Origin: JBFMAI01 sp040755725
GTDB taxonomy: Bacteria; Planctomycetota; Phycisphaerae; UBA1845; Fen-1342
Assembly: GCA_040755725.1 (NCBI GenBank)
Contig: JBFMAI010000011.1
Span: 48,178 to 112,177 of the forward strand
Length of the DNA stretch: 64,000 nucleotides
Reading direction: 5' to 3'
Part shown: positions 63,411 through 64,000 of the stretch, one piece after another
Position numbering within the stretch: position 1 is the stretch's first letter
Layout of the letters: each line of letters starts with the position of its first letter
Notes under the pieces: model-generated
The model's input: the letters and a program-made list of their open reading frames with translations, nothing else
Databases searched by the model: none
Told to the model about the DNA's origin: nothing
Translations under genes and position numbers: made by a program

Positions 63411-63845
63411 ATGACGCTGCGCATGGCCGCGCTGGCCGGCATCCTCTTCCTGACCCGGCCCGCCTTGACCCAAACCGATGAAAACGAGGGGCCGCGGGCC
63501 ATCGACGCGTGCGGCGTGCTGGTGCAGGGGGCCGGGTGCGTCCTATTCGAGGGTGCCGGCGGCTCCTGGGTCGTGCCCGACGCGGGGCGGTTCGATTTCG
63601 GCGACGCCGTCCGCATCGTCGGCACCGCCGATCCGGACTGCATTACCATCTGCCCGGACGCCGACGGGTGCATCCGTGGGGCGGTCCTGTACGACCCGCG
63701 GGTGTTCCCCTGCGGCACACCGCTGCCGTCGTTTCCCGACGACCTTGTGACGGGCCTGTGCGAGGGCCTCGGCGGCGCCTTAATCGCGTCGTCCCTGGTG
63801 GGGATGTGGTGTACGCGACCCGGCCGGCTCGTCCGCCGCCCGTAG
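63411..63845 (+). CDS. Secreted Cys-rich protein of unknown function
   Basis: The start is ATG 63411 with GGAGG seven bases upstream, giving 144 residues. The signal peptide is MTLRMAALAGILFLTRPALT. The mature domain has the pattern CGVLVQGAGCVLFEGAGGSW, then GDAVRIVGTADPDCITICPD, with six Cys likely to form disulfides; it reads like a small OB- or beta-barrel domain. Similar G-x-x-x-C-V-L-F-x and V-x-G-T-x-D-P-x-C segments seem frequent in secreted planctomycete proteins, but no name is known to me. A hydrophobic stretch and a basic C-terminus (GALIASSLVGMWC, RPGRLVRRP) may form a weak membrane-sorting signal. Confidence 0.65.
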   Translation: MTLRMAALAGILFLTRPALTQTDENEGPRAIDACGVLVQGAGCVLFEGAGGSWVVPDAGRFDFGDAVRIVGTADPDCITICPDADGCIRGAVLYDPRVFPCGTPLPSFPDDLVTGLCEGLGGALIASSLVGMWCTRPGRLVRRP

Positions 63846-63880
63846 CGGCTGGGCGTCTGGGTGGCACCGGCGTTGTCAGC

Positions 63881-63924
63881 GGGCGGGCAAAACCAGCCAG
63901 GCGGGGGCGGGTGAAAACCAGCCA
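63881..63924. repeat. Direct repeats before the last gene
   Basis: AAAACCAGCCA occurs at 63889-63899 and 63914-63924, each preceded by GGGCGGG-type sequence. Multiple short direct repeats near a gene start are typical of the ends of IS21-like and related mobile elements. Confidence 0.55.
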
Positions 63925-63989
63925 CTTGAGGAGATTGCGGTTCGCGGTGACAGCCTATGCCGCCAGCAGTTGGCGGCAGGAGGCTGTGC

Positions 63990-64000
63990 ATGGCGAATCG
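63990..64000 (+). CDS. Start of a gene running off the right edge
   Basis: GGCAGGAGG followed by ATG at 63990 opens a frame beginning M-A-N. Only three complete codons are visible. The repeats 65-110 bp upstream suggest a mobile-element gene, but this cannot be tested within the window. Confidence 0.4.

Overview
The window is GC-rich bacterial chromosome, most likely from an uncultured member of the Planctomycetota. Three things point there. The 16S rRNA gene (6766-8345, minus) carries an exact EUB338-II probe site (7965-7982), the variant known for Planctomycetes. That 16S gene stands alone, with its own promoter and terminator and no 23S, 5S or tRNA gene nearby, as in many planctomycetes. 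The proteins include PEP-CTERM-type sorting signals and a C-terminal dockerin-like repeat of a kind common in Phycisphaerae-like genomes. A class-level placement is not safe from this window alone. No CRISPR array, prophage or tRNA gene was seen.

Layout. 0-6 kb: start of a possible fructose-1,6-bisphosphatase gene, fumC, a PEP-CTERM protein and a large secreted subtilisin. 6-9 kb: solitary 16S rRNA unit. 9-15.6 kb: beta-propeller lipoprotein, MFS transporter, a collagen-like lipoprotein paired with a PEP-CTERM protein, and rsmG. 15.7-18.7 kb: pdhA and pdhB, separated by a GxxExxY gene between inverted repeats, then infA. 19-27 kb: Spy-like repeat protein, sulfotransferase-like protein, EamA transporter, cold-shock protein, B12-binding radical SAM protein, PAP2 lipoprotein, HlyD-type adaptor and a DUF4405-like membrane protein. 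27-31.7 kb: a lipoprotein gene with an intact IS1634-like element immediately upstream, then a thioredoxin-fold protein. 32-36.8 kb: phosphotransferase, phosphoesterase, nucleoside-type MFS transporter, a 32-aa basic protein and an RRM protein. 37-42.8 kb: a complete rnfCDGEAB operon preceded by a small RseC-like gene. 43-48 kb: dxr-rseP and icd. 49-56 kb: a polysaccharide or glycoconjugate cluster (PLP aminotransferase, GNAT, three glycosyltransferases). 56-64 kb: class V aminotransferase, inositol-phosphate synthase, a candidate structured RNA with a terminator, a coiled-coil lipoprotein, a secreted metalloprotease with a dockerin-like tail, and an EF-Tu-domain-2-like protein. A gene starts at the right edge, probably in another mobile element.

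Physiology. Pyruvate dehydrogenase, fumarase and NADP-type isocitrate dehydrogenase indicate an oxidative TCA route. Rnf couples ferredoxin and NAD to an ion gradient. Dxr indicates the MEP isoprenoid pathway. Many secreted or anchored proteins suggest a surface-active heterotroph.

The most unusual signals lie between or inside ordinary genes. They are the repeat-bounded GxxExxY cassette inside the pyruvate dehydrogenase operon, a compensatory A506/U525 change in the 16S 530 loop, a nested-helix RNA candidate at about 59.2-59.5 kb, a 15-residue repeat-like insertion in isocitrate dehydrogenase, and several families of short dispersed repeats.
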